A stretch of DNA of 64,000 nt from Vibrio penaeicida. Its GTDB lineage: Bacteria > Pseudomonadota > Gammaproteobacteria > Enterobacterales > Vibrionaceae. Every line of letters begins with the position of its first letter. The first letter of the stretch is position 1. The notes under the pieces were generated by a model. It was not told the origin of the DNA. It did not search any database and saw nothing but the letters and a program-made list of their open reading frames with translations. The position numbers and the translations under genes were made by a program. The stretch lies in assembly GCF_019977755.1 (NCBI RefSeq), contig NZ_AP025144.1:2356001-2420000 (forward strand). The letters run 5' to 3'. Shown piece by piece: positions 36,358 to 46,787 of the stretch.

Positions 36358-37901
36358 GTGAGAAACCAATGATCAATTTAGAACTAAACCCAGGAAACAT
36401 CAGCTTAAGCCAGCTACGCCAAGTAAGCCGCGCGCCAGTCAACTTATCGCTCGACCCATCGGCTATTCCGGGTATCGAAGCAAGCACTCAAGTGGTCAAT
36501 GAAGTGATCGCGGAAAACCGAGTCGTTTATGGCATTAACACAGGTTTTGGTCTTTTAGCGAATACGCGTATTGCCCCAGAAGATCTCGAAGTGCTGCAAA
36601 AGAGTATTGTACTTTCTCATGCTGCGGGTATCGGCACACTGATGCACGATGAAACCGTTCGCCTAATGATGGTTTTGAAAATCAACAGTTTGGCTCGTGG
36701 CTATTCTGGCATCCGACTGCAAGTCATTAATGCGCTGATCACGCTTGTTAATTCGCAAGTTTACCCGTGCGTCCCTCAAAAAGGGTCGGTTGGTGCGTCT
36801 GGCGACTTGGCACCACTGGCGCACATGAGCACCGTATTGCTCGGTGAAGGTGAAGCGCGCCACAATGGCAAGATCATCTCCGGTATCGAAGCACTGAAGA
36901 TTGCAGGTTTAGAACCTATCACCCTTGCACCAAAAGAAGGGTTAGCGCTACTGAACGGTACACAAGCTTCAACCGCTTTTGCGTTGGAAGGCCTGTTTGC
37001 TGCTGAAGATTTATTTGCCTCAGCAACCGTGTGTGGTGCGATGTCGGTAGAAGCTGCGTTAGGTAGCCGACGCCCATTCGACCCTCGTGTTCATCGAGTT
37101 CGTGGCCACCGCAGCCAAATGGATGCCGCGGCAGCGTACCGATATCTACTGGATAACAGCAGTGAGATCGGCGAATCCCATACCGACTGTGAAAAAGTTC
37201 AAGACCCATATTCGCTGCGCTGTCAGCCGCAAGTTATGGGAGCATGCATGCAGCAAATTCGCAATTCCGCCGAAACACTGCAAGTTGAAGCTAACGCGGT
37301 TTCTGATAACCCATTAGTCTTTGCAGATGACGGCGACATCATTTCGGGAGGCAACTTCCACGCAGAACCTGTGGCGATGGCAGCCGATAATCTCGCACTG
37401 GCGATTGCAGAAATAGGCAGCCTATCTGAGCGTCGAATGGCGTTGTTGATCGACAGTGCACTAAGCAAGCTACCGCCCTTCCTTGTCGATAATGGCGGTG
37501 TAAACTCTGGCTTTATGATTGCTCAGGTAACGTCGGCTGCATTGGCGAGTGAAAACAAAACCCTAGCCCACCCAGCTTCAATTGATAGCCTTCCAACATC
37601 AGCTAACCAAGAAGATCACGTATCTATGGCGACGTTTGCAGGCAGAAGATTACGTGATATGGCAGAAAATACTCGTGGGATCCTCGCTGTTGAATACCTA
37701 TCGGCAGCGCAAGGTTTGGACTTCCGTGCACCATTGAAGTCTTCTCCACGTGTAGAAGAGGCAAAGAATATTCTGAGAGAGAAGGTGTCTTTCTACGATA
37801 AGGACCGTTATTTTGCTCCAGATATTGAACAAGCCAACGCATTGTTAAAACTGGCTGTTCACAACCACCTGATGCCAGAAAAGACGTTAGCGTCGGTATA
37901 G
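36354..37901 (+). CDS. hutH: Histidine ammonia-lyase
   Basis: A 515-residue enzyme for the first step of histidine breakdown (histidine to urocanate and ammonia). The self-made MIO cofactor triad Ala-Ser-Gly is in [30 protein letters not shown] near residue 60 and [21 protein letters not shown] are also conserved. ATGA overlap with hutU. A strong terminator follows at 37957. The hut order here is C-I-G-U-H, all on one strand. Confidence 0.97.
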   Translation: MSEKPMINLELNPGNISLSQLRQVSRAPVNLSLDPSAIPGIEASTQVVNEVIAENRVVYGINTGFGLLANTRIAPEDLEVLQKSIVLSHAAGIGTLMHDETVRLMMVLKINSLARGYSGIRLQVINALITLVNSQVYPCVPQKGSVGASGDLAPLAHMSTVLLGEGEARHNGKIISGIEALKIAGLEPITLAPKEGLALLNGTQASTAFALEGLFAAEDLFASATVCGAMSVEAALGSRRPFDPRVHRVRGHRSQMDAAAAYRYLLDNSSEIGESHTDCEKVQDPYSLRCQPQVMGACMQQIRNSAETLQVEANAVSDNPLVFADDGDIISGGNFHAEPVAMAADNLALAIAEIGSLSERRMALLIDSALSKLPPFLVDNGGVNSGFMIAQVTSAALASENKTLAHPASIDSLPTSANQEDHVSMATFAGRRLRDMAENTRGILAVEYLSAAQGLDFRAPLKSSPRVEEAKNILREKVSFYDKDRYFAPDIEQANALLKLAVHNHLMPEKTLASV

Positions 37902-37956
37902 CAAACTGTTTGAACGGTTTTTGAACAAACTGTCTTTTTGCGCACATAACCATAAG

Positions 37957-37985
37957 ATTACCTCCCTTCGGGGAGGTTAATTTTC
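37957..37985 (+). terminator. Rho-independent terminator of the hut operon
   Basis: ACCTCCC and GGGAGGT enclose a TTCG tetraloop, followed by TAATTTT. It sits about 55 bases after the hutH stop. Confidence 0.88.
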
Positions 37986-38053
37986 ACTGGATAGACCATT
38001 TATCAATAAATGTCGGATATAATCGCCCCAGTTTTTGTAATTAACCGTGAATT

Positions 38054-38779
38054 ATGTTTCTAACACCTTACTTCTCAATCCAAGACAACCAATTTCAGTT
38101 CACTCGCCAGCAAGCAAGTCATTTTGCTAAGAAAGTGGCGGGCGACTACAACCCAATCCATGACGAAGATAACAAGCGCTTCTGTGTTCCTGGCGATTTG
38201 TTGTTTGCCGTTCTGCTGAACCAGGAAGGCGTAAGCCAGAAAATGCGATTCGATTTTTCGGGAATGGTTTCGGAAGGCATTGCGTTGTCTGTTGAAGAAA
38301 AAGGAGAAACAGAAAGCGCGCTCGTCGATGCAAATGGCAAAGAATATTTGCACATGCACCACGAAGGTGATGTATCGACAGACGCTAAGTTCATTGAATG
38401 CCTGACGAAATCTTACGTGCAGTTTTCTGGCATGAACTTTCCTCACATCATGGTGCCTCTCATGGAGGACAAACAAATGATGATTAATTGCAAACGTCCA
38501 CTCGTCATGTATGAAAGCATGGAAGTCGAGTTCAATCGTATCGATTTGTCTGAACCTTCCGTCGAGTTTACAGGTGCAACGTTTGATATTGAAGGCAAGC
38601 GCGGACAGGTAACACTTAACTTCCGCTTTACAGAAAATGGTGAAGTAGTAGGAAAAGGCGTGAAACGCATGGTTGCGTCTGGTCTTAAACCTTACGAGAA
38701 AGAAGCCGTCGATGATTTAGTCGAACGTTTTAATGCACGCAAAGACGCCTTTATTGCCGCTCAAGTCGAAGCCGCTTAA
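38054..38779 (+). CDS. DUF3581-family protein, hotdog-like
   Basis: A 241-residue protein that I recognise as DUF3581, conserved in Vibrio and relatives. The N-terminal stretch FTRQQASHFAKKVAGDYNPIHDEDNKRFCVPGDLLFAVLL resembles the hydratase motif of MaoC-like hotdog enzymes (DxNPxH...), suggesting an acyl-CoA or acyl-ACP related role. Function is not established. It is a single-gene unit with a terminator after it. Confidence 0.8.
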   Translation: MFLTPYFSIQDNQFQFTRQQASHFAKKVAGDYNPIHDEDNKRFCVPGDLLFAVLLNQEGVSQKMRFDFSGMVSEGIALSVEEKGETESALVDANGKEYLHMHHEGDVSTDAKFIECLTKSYVQFSGMNFPHIMVPLMEDKQMMINCKRPLVMYESMEVEFNRIDLSEPSVEFTGATFDIEGKRGQVTLNFRFTENGEVVGKGVKRMVASGLKPYEKEAVDDLVERFNARKDAFIAAQVEAA

Positions 38780-38804
38780 GCTCTATTTCCCGCTCCATAT
38801 CTTT

Positions 38805-38836
38805 AATCCCGAGTTTTTTGCTCGGGATTCTTATTT
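38805..38836 (+). terminator. Rho-independent terminator
   Basis: AATCCCGAG pairs with CTCGGGATT around a 7-base T-rich loop, followed by CTTATTTTT. It ends the DUF3581 gene. Confidence 0.85.
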
Positions 38837-39010
38837 TTGCCTTCGATTACAAGTTTGTCGCCTTAATTCACAATCCACTCAGTTTCTGTGCAATCCTTTG
38901 ACTCCATTTACGATAGAGTTTGTTATACTTTTGTAAAATAATATTGCTTTCCGGTACTTCAAACATACAGATTCAATGTTAGAAGTGCTGCCTCGACATG
39001 AGGTTTACGT

Positions 39011-40036
39011 ATGCTGAGAAAAAGAACGCCAGAATGGATGGCGTCAAATTACGGGCTACTGGAGCTAAACGAGCATCACAAGGTGCTTCGTTTTATTACC
39101 ATTGTTTCATTGCTCACCTTTCTGCCATTTTCAATAAAGAATGTTGTTCTGGGGGAGTATGTCTATGCTGCACTACTGATCACCTTTGAGCTTTCACTGT
39201 TACTTGAAGTGTATTGGTTTTACACCAGGCAGCGTCCCATGATCAGTTATCTACTTCCTGTAACCTTATTAGTTGCATGTGGGATTTTTGCCATCCCAAT
39301 ACTAGGTATCAATGGGTCCTATTGGGCGTTTCCTATTGCTATATGCGTTGTCTTTGTTATGCCCACCAGAATATCGCTGATCTTTAATATTATTATGATC
39401 ATCGGTGTCGCAATTACAGGCTATTACTACATTGACCACTACGCCCTACTTCGCCTTGTTGGGGCACTCTCCATCACTGCTTTCTCTTCTCTTTTTGTCA
39501 CCACTTCGTTTCTTAATCTGCAAGACAGATTCAAAGAGCTTTCGATTACTGACTCAATGACGGGAGCATACAATCGCGCTCAACTTGATGCGTTTTTAGG
39601 AACGGCACTTGAGCTTCATCAGAAGACGGGGCTTTCTTCCACGATTGCGCTTATCGATATCGACAACTTCAAACAAGTGAATGATAGGTTTGGTCATGAT
39701 GTTGGCGACCAGATGATTCAGTCGGTGGTAAGAGTTTTCAAAGAATCGGCACGCCCCAATGATTTCATTTTTCGCTTAGGGGGCGATGAGTTTTTGATTT
39801 TGTATAGAAAGTCAGGCTTGAAAGACAGTTATATTCGATTGGAAAAGTTGAGGCAAAAAGTGTCCGAGTTACGTGTACACAATAATCTGTCTGCATCGAT
39901 CAGTGCGGGGATAACTTCTTCTAATGCAGACATCAACATCAGCCAATGGATGAAAAACGCGGATCTCTCACTGTACAGCGCGAAACACAACGGTCGAAAC
40001 AGAATAGTGCACCACAAAGAAAAATGTGCCGGATAA
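39011..40036 (+). CDS. Membrane-bound diguanylate cyclase (GGDEF)
   Basis: A 341-residue protein with five to six membrane segments in residues about 25-170 and a C-terminal GGDEF domain (about 180-338). The active site RLGGDEFLIL is intact, the domain entry DSMTGAYNRAQLD and IDNFKQVNDRFGHDVGDQ are typical, and the inhibitory I-site RxxD (ARPND) lies five residues before GGDEF. It should make cyclic di-GMP with product inhibition. No sensor domain beyond the membrane part is seen. Confidence 0.92.
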   Translation: MLRKRTPEWMASNYGLLELNEHHKVLRFITIVSLLTFLPFSIKNVVLGEYVYAALLITFELSLLLEVYWFYTRQRPMISYLLPVTLLVACGIFAIPILGINGSYWAFPIAICVVFVMPTRISLIFNIIMIIGVAITGYYYIDHYALLRLVGALSITAFSSLFVTTSFLNLQDRFKELSITDSMTGAYNRAQLDAFLGTALELHQKTGLSSTIALIDIDNFKQVNDRFGHDVGDQMIQSVVRVFKESARPNDFIFRLGGDEFLILYRKSGLKDSYIRLEKLRQKVSELRVHNNLSASISAGITSSNADINISQWMKNADLSLYSAKHNGRNRIVHHKEKCAG

Positions 40037-40042
40037 GACAAA

Positions 40043-40573
40043 CTACAGTACGTTGAGGTTTAGTCGGTATTCATAGCAGTCGATCATACATCCGTTGATG
40101 CAGGTGAAATCGTTAACTGTGCCTGTATGTTGGAACTGATTATTAAGAAGCACTCTTTGGGAAGCGACATTTTGTGTTGCGGCGTACGCCCTAAGCGTTT
40201 TCAAACCTCGGTAGGTTTTTGCATAATGAATCAATTGCTGAGTCACCAGTGTCGCTAGACCTTGCCCACTTGAGCGTTCAGCAATTCGATACCCCACCCA
40301 CGCTTCACCTTTCTTCAAATCAATACCATGCAGATTTGCACGTCCGAGGATCTCACCCCGACCATTCTTTATCAAAGTCGGCAGCATCGTCATGCTTTGA
40401 TAATCCTTCAAGCATTCTCGAATGTGTAGGTTTACGCCTTTCATGCAATAAAAGCCTTCCGGTCTTTCATCGATAAACGTTTCAAACCATTGCCGATTAG
40501 CACGTTCAAAACGCAGCAAATCTTCGCAATCTAAATAGCTGAGTACCGGAAACGTGAACAGATTATCTTGCAC
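40043..40573 (-). CDS. GNAT-family N-acetyltransferase (RimJ-like)
   Basis: A 176-residue acetyltransferase. The pattern EAWVGYRIAERSSGQGLATLVTQQLIHYA at about residues 90-118 is the acetyl-CoA binding region, followed by LRAYAATQNVASQRVLLNNQFQHTG, typical of RimJ/RimL enzymes that acetylate protein N-termini or small amines. The substrate is unknown. It converges with the diguanylate cyclase gene, 6 bases apart. Confidence 0.85.
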   Translation of the reverse strand: MQDNLFTFPVLSYLDCEDLLRFERANRQWFETFIDERPEGFYCMKGVNLHIRECLKDYQSMTMLPTLIKNGRGEILGRANLHGIDLKKGEAWVGYRIAERSSGQGLATLVTQQLIHYAKTYRGLKTLRAYAATQNVASQRVLLNNQFQHTGTVNDFTCINGCMIDCYEYRLNLNVL

Positions 40574-40793
40574 CGCAACGACCTTTATTCGGATGAGTCA
40601 AATGAAAACAAATAGTGAACTCTATGCAGTAAAACCACAAATATTGAAGTGATAAATTTTTTAGATTGTTGAGATTGATAGCAAAACGGCAATGCATCGT
40701 TTTGCACACTTTCTTAGCAAAGTGACAAGGAGTGATGTTCATTACCTTATCAAAAATGATATGTTATAACAAAACACAATTGAGACTAAATTT

Positions 40794-41012
40794 ATGACTA
40801 CGTCTGTTATACCAAGCAACTTTGCCGAATGGCGTCATTGTATTACCGTAGAATGCGGCATTTCACTAACACCGAGCTATATTGAAAAGCGAATTCAAGC
40901 TTTGCAATCCGAGAAAGACGAGCACACAAGGCAATTTGTAAGGCTTTATGGAGAGCAGTATAAGCAGCAGGTTGTAGCTTGGTTTGAGCGTGCAAAAGCG
41001 GAAGCTGCCTAA
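40794..41012 (+). CDS. Small conserved-looking protein, unknown
   Basis: A 72-residue, mostly helical, charged protein (SYIEKRIQALQSEKDEHTRQFVRLYGEQYKQQVVAWFERAKAEA). No known motif is seen. It has its own upstream gap and a strong terminator 38 bases after the stop, which supports a real gene. No function can be given. Confidence 0.7.
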   Translation: MTTSVIPSNFAEWRHCITVECGISLTPSYIEKRIQALQSEKDEHTRQFVRLYGEQYKQQVVAWFERAKAEAA

Positions 41013-41050
41013 AGACGACTCACTCACCACAAGTAAAGCCAGAAAAAATG

Positions 41051-41082
41051 AAAAAGCGAAGCCTGAGCTTCGCTTTTTCTAT
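41051..41082. terminator. Bidirectional rho-independent terminator
   Basis: AAAAAGCGAAGC pairs with GCTTCGCTTTTT around CTGA. T-runs on both strands let it serve the small gene (40794-41012) and the opposite YdiJ-type gene. Confidence 0.88.
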
Positions 41083-41105
41083 TATTGAACGGATAAGTTT
41101 GGGCT

Positions 41106-44100
41106 TTAGACCAAGGTAAGTAGAGCCTGTAGCGGGTGTTGCAATTTCTCGTTGGCAAATCGCTTCACTTGGCTTCGACAAGAGTAGCCCGTTACAAGGC
41201 AGCGGCTCTTATCAAGAGAATCCAACTTAGGTTCCCAGCTCAGACCATAGATATCTTTAGACATAGTAAGTTTATCGACTTCGTGCCCAAAAGTACCGGC
41301 CATACCACAACACCCAACAGGAACCGTATTTAATCGAGCGCCAAAATGGGAGAAGATGGCACCCCACTCTTTTTCTGCGTTCGGCATTTTTGTTTTCTCT
41401 GTGCAGTGCGCAAACAAATACCAAGGCTTATCTTCATTGCCTTTAGAGAGATTCAGCTCGTTCAGTCGAGGCAATAGCCATTCGTGAACGGTAAGTACAT
41501 CAAAGTCCCCTCTCTTTGCACCCAATACTTCTTGGTACTCATCGCGGTAACAAAGCACTAACGCAGGATCTACACCCACCATTGGAATGCCCGTATCTGC
41601 GACAAGTGAAAGAAAATCTGCCGTGTTCTTAGCCGACGAGGCAAACTGAGAAAGAAAACCTTTTATATGCTGGGCCTTGCCGTTGGGTTTGAATGGCAAT
41701 AACACAGGTTTTTTCCCTAGCTTTCTAACCAGTAGAACAAAGTCTTCAACCACTTCAGCATCATAAAAGCTGGTGAAAGGGTCCTGTACAATGAGTACGT
41801 AGTCTTTCTTCTCACTCTCTGATAACCCATTCAGCAACTTCAAATCAAACTTCGTGCTGTCGTAAGGCTTTAAGCGCTGAACGAGCGTTGGCACACTCAT
41901 TAATGGAGCATCAACGTACCCTACGGTTTTCACCGTTAAGGACTGAACCCACTTTTGATTCAACGCTAAATTCACGGTTTTGGGGATTTTTGCCATCAGT
42001 GGCAACATGGTTTCAATGTTGGCGACCAAGTAATCTTTAGCTGGACGCTGGTATCGAGAGTAGTAGATATTGAGAAAGCGAGAGCGAAAGCTCGGTACAT
42101 CCACTTTTATCGGACATTGACTTGCACAAGCCTTACAGGCTAAACACCCATTCATCGCTTCGTATACTTCATGAGAAAAGTCATACTCATGACGTTTGTT
42201 AATCGTATTTCTTACTCGGTTCAGAAGCGTCTTAATCGTGGCACTGCCTTTCAAAGTTTGCTGTTCTAAATCCAGAATATCAATCCCGTGCTCAGTCAGC
42301 TGCCTAAGCCATTCGCGTACCATTCCTGCCCGACCTTTAGGTGAATGGCGACGGTCCGCTGTTACCTTCATCGATGGGCACATTGGGGAGCTAGTATCGT
42401 AATTGAAGCACAATCCGTTACCATTACACTCCATTGCCTGCTTAAAGCTATCGCGCACTTCTACGGGGATTTGCCTGTCATACATTCCACGTTTGGCGTC
42501 GGTCACTCGAACCAATTCGGCGTCACTGCCTAGCGGAGTACATATCTTGCCCGGGTTCATTTTATTGAGTGGATCAAACGCGGCTTTTACTCGGCGAAGT
42601 TCTAAAAATAGTGACTCTCCAAAAAACTCAGGACCGTACTCAGAGCGATACCCTTTACCATGCTCACCCCACATCAATCCGCCATATTTGGCGACGAGCT
42701 TAACCACGTCATCAGAAATCTGATGCATCAACGCTTCTTGTTCTGGGTCGCATAAATCTAAGGCAGGGCGAACGTGGAGTACGCCAGCATCAACATGACC
42801 AAACATTCCGTAGTTTAAATTTTTAGCGTCTAACAACTCACGAAACTCCTGAATGAAGTCCGCTAAGTTTTCGGGTGGCACACAGGTATCTTCTGCAAAT
42901 GCGACGGGTTTTGCTTTCCCTTTTGCCGCACCGAGTAAACCAACCGCTTTTTTACGCATGCCATAAATACGACCAATGCTCGCGAGATCGTTACATACCT
43001 GATACCCAATAATACCGCCTTCTTCACGCTCCAACATTTGGTCAAGCTTGCTCGTCAGGCTTGAGACTTGATACTCGACCAGCTCACCATCTTGACCAGC
43101 AAATTCAACGATGTTGATACCTAGCATTTCTTTGCCAGGAACGTCCGTAAGCAACTCGCTCACGGTATGCCAAACAATATCCTGCTTCGCTAAATTCAAT
43201 ACACGAGAATCGATGGTTTCAACAGACAGAGCGTTTGCTTCAACCATAAAAGGGGCGTTTCTAAGCGCAGAATCAAACGTGTTGTATTTCACGTTTACAA
43301 GCGTTCTGGCTTTCGGAATCAAAGTGAGATTAAGTTTGGCTTCAGTAATAAAGGCAAGAGACCCTTCCGCTCCACACAATACGCGAGTGAAATCAAATGA
43401 ATCATCTTCCTCATTTAACGCGTTTTTTAAGTCATAACCCGTTAAGAAGCGGTTGAGTGGAGGGAACTTGTCTACAATTTCTGCACGTTTTTGGCGGCAG
43501 ACTTGCTCAGTAACGGATAACGCTTGATGAGCAAAAGTCCCTTCTTCAGGTTCTACATCACTGAGATCACTTTCAATGAGTGAGCCATCAGTAAAAACAG
43601 CCTGAAGTGACAATACGTGATCCGAGGTTTTGCCGTACACGAGCGAACCTTGCCCAGAGGCATCGGTGTTGATCATACCGCCTAGCGTCGCACGGTTACT
43701 GGTAGAAAGTTCAGGGGAAAAGAAAAAGCCGTACGGACGAACGACATCGTTCAGCTTATCTTTTACGATCCCAGTTTGTACTCGAACCCAACCCTCTTTC
43801 TCGTTAATTTCCAACACTTTGTTCATATGACGAGAAAGGTCGACAACAATACCTTTTGTTAAAGATTGCCCATTTGTCCCTGTTCCGGCACCTCTCGGTG
43901 AAAACGTCACTTTTTGATATTCCGGCTGATGTCCGATTCGTCCAATCAGCTGTACATCTTCTGTCGTTTTGGGGTGAACAACGGCTTGAGGCAACTGCTG
44001 GTATACGCTGTTATCGGTAGCAACAGCCAAACGACTAGAGTACATAGACTCAATATCGCCTGTAAAACCAGCACTTTGAAGTTCTTCGAGGTATTGTTTA

Positions 44101-44144
44101 ACTAAAGGATCAACATCCGATTGGTGTTGTAGTCTTGGTAACAT
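41106..44144 (-). CDS. ydiJ: FAD and Fe-S cluster-binding dehydrogenase, YdiJ family
   Basis: A 1012-residue fusion: an FAD-binding (PCMH) domain with FSPRGAGTGTNGQSL and GGMINTDASGQGS in the first 200 residues, a D-lactate-dehydrogenase-like C-domain with HVDAGVLHVRPALD and WGEHGKGYRSEYGPEFFG, an Fe-S domain with CLACKACASQCPIKVDVP (about residue 655), and a C-terminal cysteine-rich part (VPVGCCGMAGTFGHE). E. coli YdiJ has the same layout and acts on D-2-hydroxyglutarate; D-lactate is an alternative substrate. It is a lone gene. Confidence 0.88.
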   Translation of the reverse strand: MLPRLQHQSDVDPLVKQYLEELQSAGFTGDIESMYSSRLAVATDNSVYQQLPQAVVHPKTTEDVQLIGRIGHQPEYQKVTFSPRGAGTGTNGQSLTKGIVVDLSRHMNKVLEINEKEGWVRVQTGIVKDKLNDVVRPYGFFFSPELSTSNRATLGGMINTDASGQGSLVYGKTSDHVLSLQAVFTDGSLIESDLSDVEPEEGTFAHQALSVTEQVCRQKRAEIVDKFPPLNRFLTGYDLKNALNEEDDSFDFTRVLCGAEGSLAFITEAKLNLTLIPKARTLVNVKYNTFDSALRNAPFMVEANALSVETIDSRVLNLAKQDIVWHTVSELLTDVPGKEMLGINIVEFAGQDGELVEYQVSSLTSKLDQMLEREEGGIIGYQVCNDLASIGRIYGMRKKAVGLLGAAKGKAKPVAFAEDTCVPPENLADFIQEFRELLDAKNLNYGMFGHVDAGVLHVRPALDLCDPEQEALMHQISDDVVKLVAKYGGLMWGEHGKGYRSEYGPEFFGESLFLELRRVKAAFDPLNKMNPGKICTPLGSDAELVRVTDAKRGMYDRQIPVEVRDSFKQAMECNGNGLCFNYDTSSPMCPSMKVTADRRHSPKGRAGMVREWLRQLTEHGIDILDLEQQTLKGSATIKTLLNRVRNTINKRHEYDFSHEVYEAMNGCLACKACASQCPIKVDVPSFRSRFLNIYYSRYQRPAKDYLVANIETMLPLMAKIPKTVNLALNQKWVQSLTVKTVGYVDAPLMSVPTLVQRLKPYDSTKFDLKLLNGLSESEKKDYVLIVQDPFTSFYDAEVVEDFVLLVRKLGKKPVLLPFKPNGKAQHIKGFLSQFASSAKNTADFLSLVADTGIPMVGVDPALVLCYRDEYQEVLGAKRGDFDVLTVHEWLLPRLNELNLSKGNEDKPWYLFAHCTEKTKMPNAEKEWGAIFSHFGARLNTVPVGCCGMAGTFGHEVDKLTMSKDIYGLSWEPKLDSLDKSRCLVTGYSCRSQVKRFANEKLQHPLQALLTLV

Positions 44145-44364
44145 TATGCTTCCTGCTCCCTCGTGGCTGATCCGTTCAGCCGGGATAAAAGTGGTTTAGA
44201 CATTGCGATTTATTTTTTGATTTTCGTCACTTTACAACATTTCAGAGCTTGATAAAAACAGAAAGTACGCATGAAATTAAAACGTTTGCTTACTTTTTTG
44301 AATTTTTCGTCCACACTTCAATACAAGCAAACATTTTCTCCTATCGTTGTTAAGCGAATTCCAT

Positions 44365-45045
44365 ATGAAAAAAAATAAAATAGTTACAACAGAAGATATC
44401 CTTTTAAAGCTGTGTCAATCGGTTTCTGGTGTGCTTCAATCTGCTACGAATTCTAAAATCTCATACTCAGCTATGGTACAAAAGATCAATAAAACAAGTT
44501 TAAAACCTGATTTTGGATGTTTTGTACTGTTTGATGGTGGGTTTTCGGGGTTGGTAGTCATCAACTTTACGGCTCAGTCTGCGCTAGAGCTCTATCAAAA
44601 CTACATGCGTAACATGGGTATGCCAGAAGAAGAGCTCGCCATCTTGCACACTTCTGATGAAGTCGGTGACGTTCTAGGTGAACTGATGAACCAACTTGTT
44701 GGTGACTTTACGAATAAAATCCGTAAAGAACTGCAAACCAACATTACGCAGAACCAACCTAAAATGCTGGCCATTAACAAGCAGGTTATGCTTTCGGTTG
44801 ATACGAACTTAGATAGACCGCAAGCGCGACGTGTGTCTTTCTCTACAGAGAAAAACAACATCTTCTATTTAGAACTCGCAATGGACAAGACGGAATTTAT
44901 CCAGCTTGAAGAGTTTGAAGCAGAAGATGAAGCTAGCGTTGATGATATTCTCGAGCAAGAGCAAGCAAAGTCAACGACAAAAGTGGAAGACATTCCACCT
45001 TCAGACGATATTGCGAGCGATTTGCTTGATGAGCTGGGCATCTAA
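44365..45045 (+). CDS. DUF3334-family protein
   Basis: A 226-residue protein that I recognise as DUF3334, found in Vibrio and related bacteria. The middle part (LHTSDEVGDVLGELMNQLVGDFTNKIRKEL) resembles the CheC/CheX phosphatase motif E...N, which suggests a link to chemotaxis-like signalling, but no function is proven. The C-terminal 45 residues are acidic. ATG 44365 is used although no clear ribosome site is visible; a TTG 18 bases upstream is the alternative. Confidence 0.78.
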   Translation: MKKNKIVTTEDILLKLCQSVSGVLQSATNSKISYSAMVQKINKTSLKPDFGCFVLFDGGFSGLVVINFTAQSALELYQNYMRNMGMPEEELAILHTSDEVGDVLGELMNQLVGDFTNKIRKELQTNITQNQPKMLAINKQVMLSVDTNLDRPQARRVSFSTEKNNIFYLELAMDKTEFIQLEEFEAEDEASVDDILEQEQAKSTTKVEDIPPSDDIASDLLDELGI

Positions 45046-45117
45046 ACAGCACACGTACTCAAGTTAGTACAACAGGCTAATTTCAATGCGTTAAGTTGCT
45101 TGAGCATTTAAACTTTC

Positions 45118-45147
45118 AAACGCCACGGTAAACCTACTGTGGCGTTT
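45118..45147 (+). terminator. Rho-independent terminator of the DUF3334 gene
   Basis: AAACGCCACGGTA pairs with TACTGTGGCGTTT around AACC (one G-T pair), followed by TTTCATC, about 75 bases after the stop. Confidence 0.82.
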
Positions 45148-45230
45148 TCATCATCTATGGTGCATACCTCTTCCCCTCTCCTTTCTAACACGGTAAAATG
45201 GTCGACTTTTCAAATTGACTTGCTGTGGAC

Positions 45231-45914
45231 ATGGACAAAAAAAAAGCCCTAAAGAAAATTGCCAAATGTTTGGAGCTAGGTAACTCTGCTAACGTAAACG
45301 AAGCTGCTAACGCTATTAAAATGGCGCATAGCTTAATGCTCAAATACGGGCTTGATAAAGACGATATCGAATTTATCAAGATGGGAAAAACACAGTCTAG
45401 CCACCTGCTACCCGCTAGTGTTTCTTCTACTCTGCTTAGGATTATTAGGGGGATTAACACTAAGTTTGGTGTTGAAGCTGTTTTGCTTAACCACAAAGGT
45501 CTCAAGAAGTTAGAGTTTATAGGTGAAGCCGACAGAGCTATTTTTGCTGCGTTCGCCTTCGATATCATTTATCGTGAAATGAATGAGCAAACCGGTCAAT
45601 TTAGAAATGGCTTTGCTGGCTCTGGTACAAGCAGCGCAGAAGTTCAGCGACGTGTTTCTTCTTTTCTTTCTGGTTGGATCGAAGGTGCTTTAGAGAAGCT
45701 GCCCGAAATTGCGCCAGATGATGACTCTAACAACAAAATCAATAATTACATCGACAAAGAATTCCAAAACATTGATCGTGAAACCTTCAAACAACAATTA
45801 AAAGAAGCGATGAAGAACATTACTGCGGATTACGAAGTTGGTTTGAAAAAAGGTCGCCGCGTATCCGTTAACCGCCCCGTCGAAGGTGGACAGGCGCCCA
45901 AACTCCTCAAGTAA
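45231..45914 (+). CDS. DUF2786-domain protein
   Basis: A 227-residue protein. The first 45 residues (KKKALKKIAKCLELGNSANVNEAANAIKMAHSLMLKYGL) are the DUF2786 domain, seen in proteins of phages and bacteria with unknown function. The rest holds a FIGEADRAIFAAFAFDIIYREM stretch and a basic tail. A GTG two codons earlier is an alternative start. A terminator follows the gene. Confidence 0.8.
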   Translation: MDKKKALKKIAKCLELGNSANVNEAANAIKMAHSLMLKYGLDKDDIEFIKMGKTQSSHLLPASVSSTLLRIIRGINTKFGVEAVLLNHKGLKKLEFIGEADRAIFAAFAFDIIYREMNEQTGQFRNGFAGSGTSSAEVQRRVSSFLSGWIEGALEKLPEIAPDDDSNNKINNYIDKEFQNIDRETFKQQLKEAMKNITADYEVGLKKGRRVSVNRPVEGGQAPKLLK

Positions 45915-45955
45915 CTTATTCGACAAATATCCAATTCAACACACAGAATTCCATA

Positions 45956-45977
45956 AACGCCCTGTCGGGCGTTTTTT
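45956..45977 (+). terminator. Rho-independent terminator of the DUF2786 gene
   Basis: AACGCCC pairs with GGGCGTT around TGTC and is followed by six T, about 42 bases after the stop. Confidence 0.9.
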
Positions 45978-46058
45978 GTATATAAACACAAACAGAACAT
46001 CATATTGTATTACTGGAAATATAACGTATGATGCACGATATACATAAGTGAGGCATCT

Positions 46059-46724
46059 ATGAAATTTCTATCCTATCTTCTGCTCGGCACTTTCGCTTTA
46101 ACTGGTTGCCAAGCAACACAGCGTCACAATGCGACAACAGGTCAACCTGAAACTAATTCCGCAACGAAAGGTGTCATCCTCGGTGCATTGGCTGGCGCTG
46201 CTGCTGGTGCCATCACGGGTGACGACAGTAAAGACAGACAAAGGCGAGCGTTATATGGGGCGCTGGGCGGTGCTGCTGTTGGCGGTGGGGTCGGCTATTA
46301 TTTCGATAAGCAAGAAGCTGAGCTCCACAACACATTGGTCAATTCAGGCGTACAAGTCCAACGACTCGACGAAAACCAACTATTACTTATCATGAAAAAC
46401 GGGATCGGTTTCCAATCTGGATCTTTTGCACTAGACAGTTCAATTCACCAAACATTAAACGGGGTTGCCGCTGTTATCGCACGCTACCCTGAAACTAAAC
46501 TTGTCGTTAATGGCCATACTGATAGCTCCGGTAATGATACGACTAATCAAGTATTATCCGAACAGCGTGCCATGCAAGTCGAATCCTATCTTATTGGGCA
46601 ATCAATCAAATCTGGAAGAATCGACGCAAAAGGATATGGCGAGCGTCATCCTATTTGCGACAATGCGACTATTCAAGGACGCGCTTGCAATAGACGTGTC
46701 GAGATTCAAATACTGCCCATGTAA
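46059..46724 (+). CDS. OmpA-family lipoprotein with a glycine zipper (YiaD-like)
   Basis: A 221-residue outer-membrane lipoprotein. The lipobox LTGC gives a lipidated Cys17; residues about 37-85 are a glycine-zipper (GVILGALAGAAAGAITG and GALGGAAVGGGVGYYF), and the C-terminal 105 residues are an OmpA domain that binds peptidoglycan (VNGHTDSSGNDTTNQVLSEQRA, ACNRRVEIQI). It would tether the outer membrane to the wall. A single-gene unit. Confidence 0.9.
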   Translation: MKFLSYLLLGTFALTGCQATQRHNATTGQPETNSATKGVILGALAGAAAGAITGDDSKDRQRRALYGALGGAAVGGGVGYYFDKQEAELHNTLVNSGVQVQRLDENQLLLIMKNGIGFQSGSFALDSSIHQTLNGVAAVIARYPETKLVVNGHTDSSGNDTTNQVLSEQRAMQVESYLIGQSIKSGRIDAKGYGERHPICDNATIQGRACNRRVEIQILPM

Positions 46725-46787
46725 TCCAGCATATTGATAGAAGCTCAACTAAACTTAATGGTGTATTACGTTTATTGTTATGTCCTA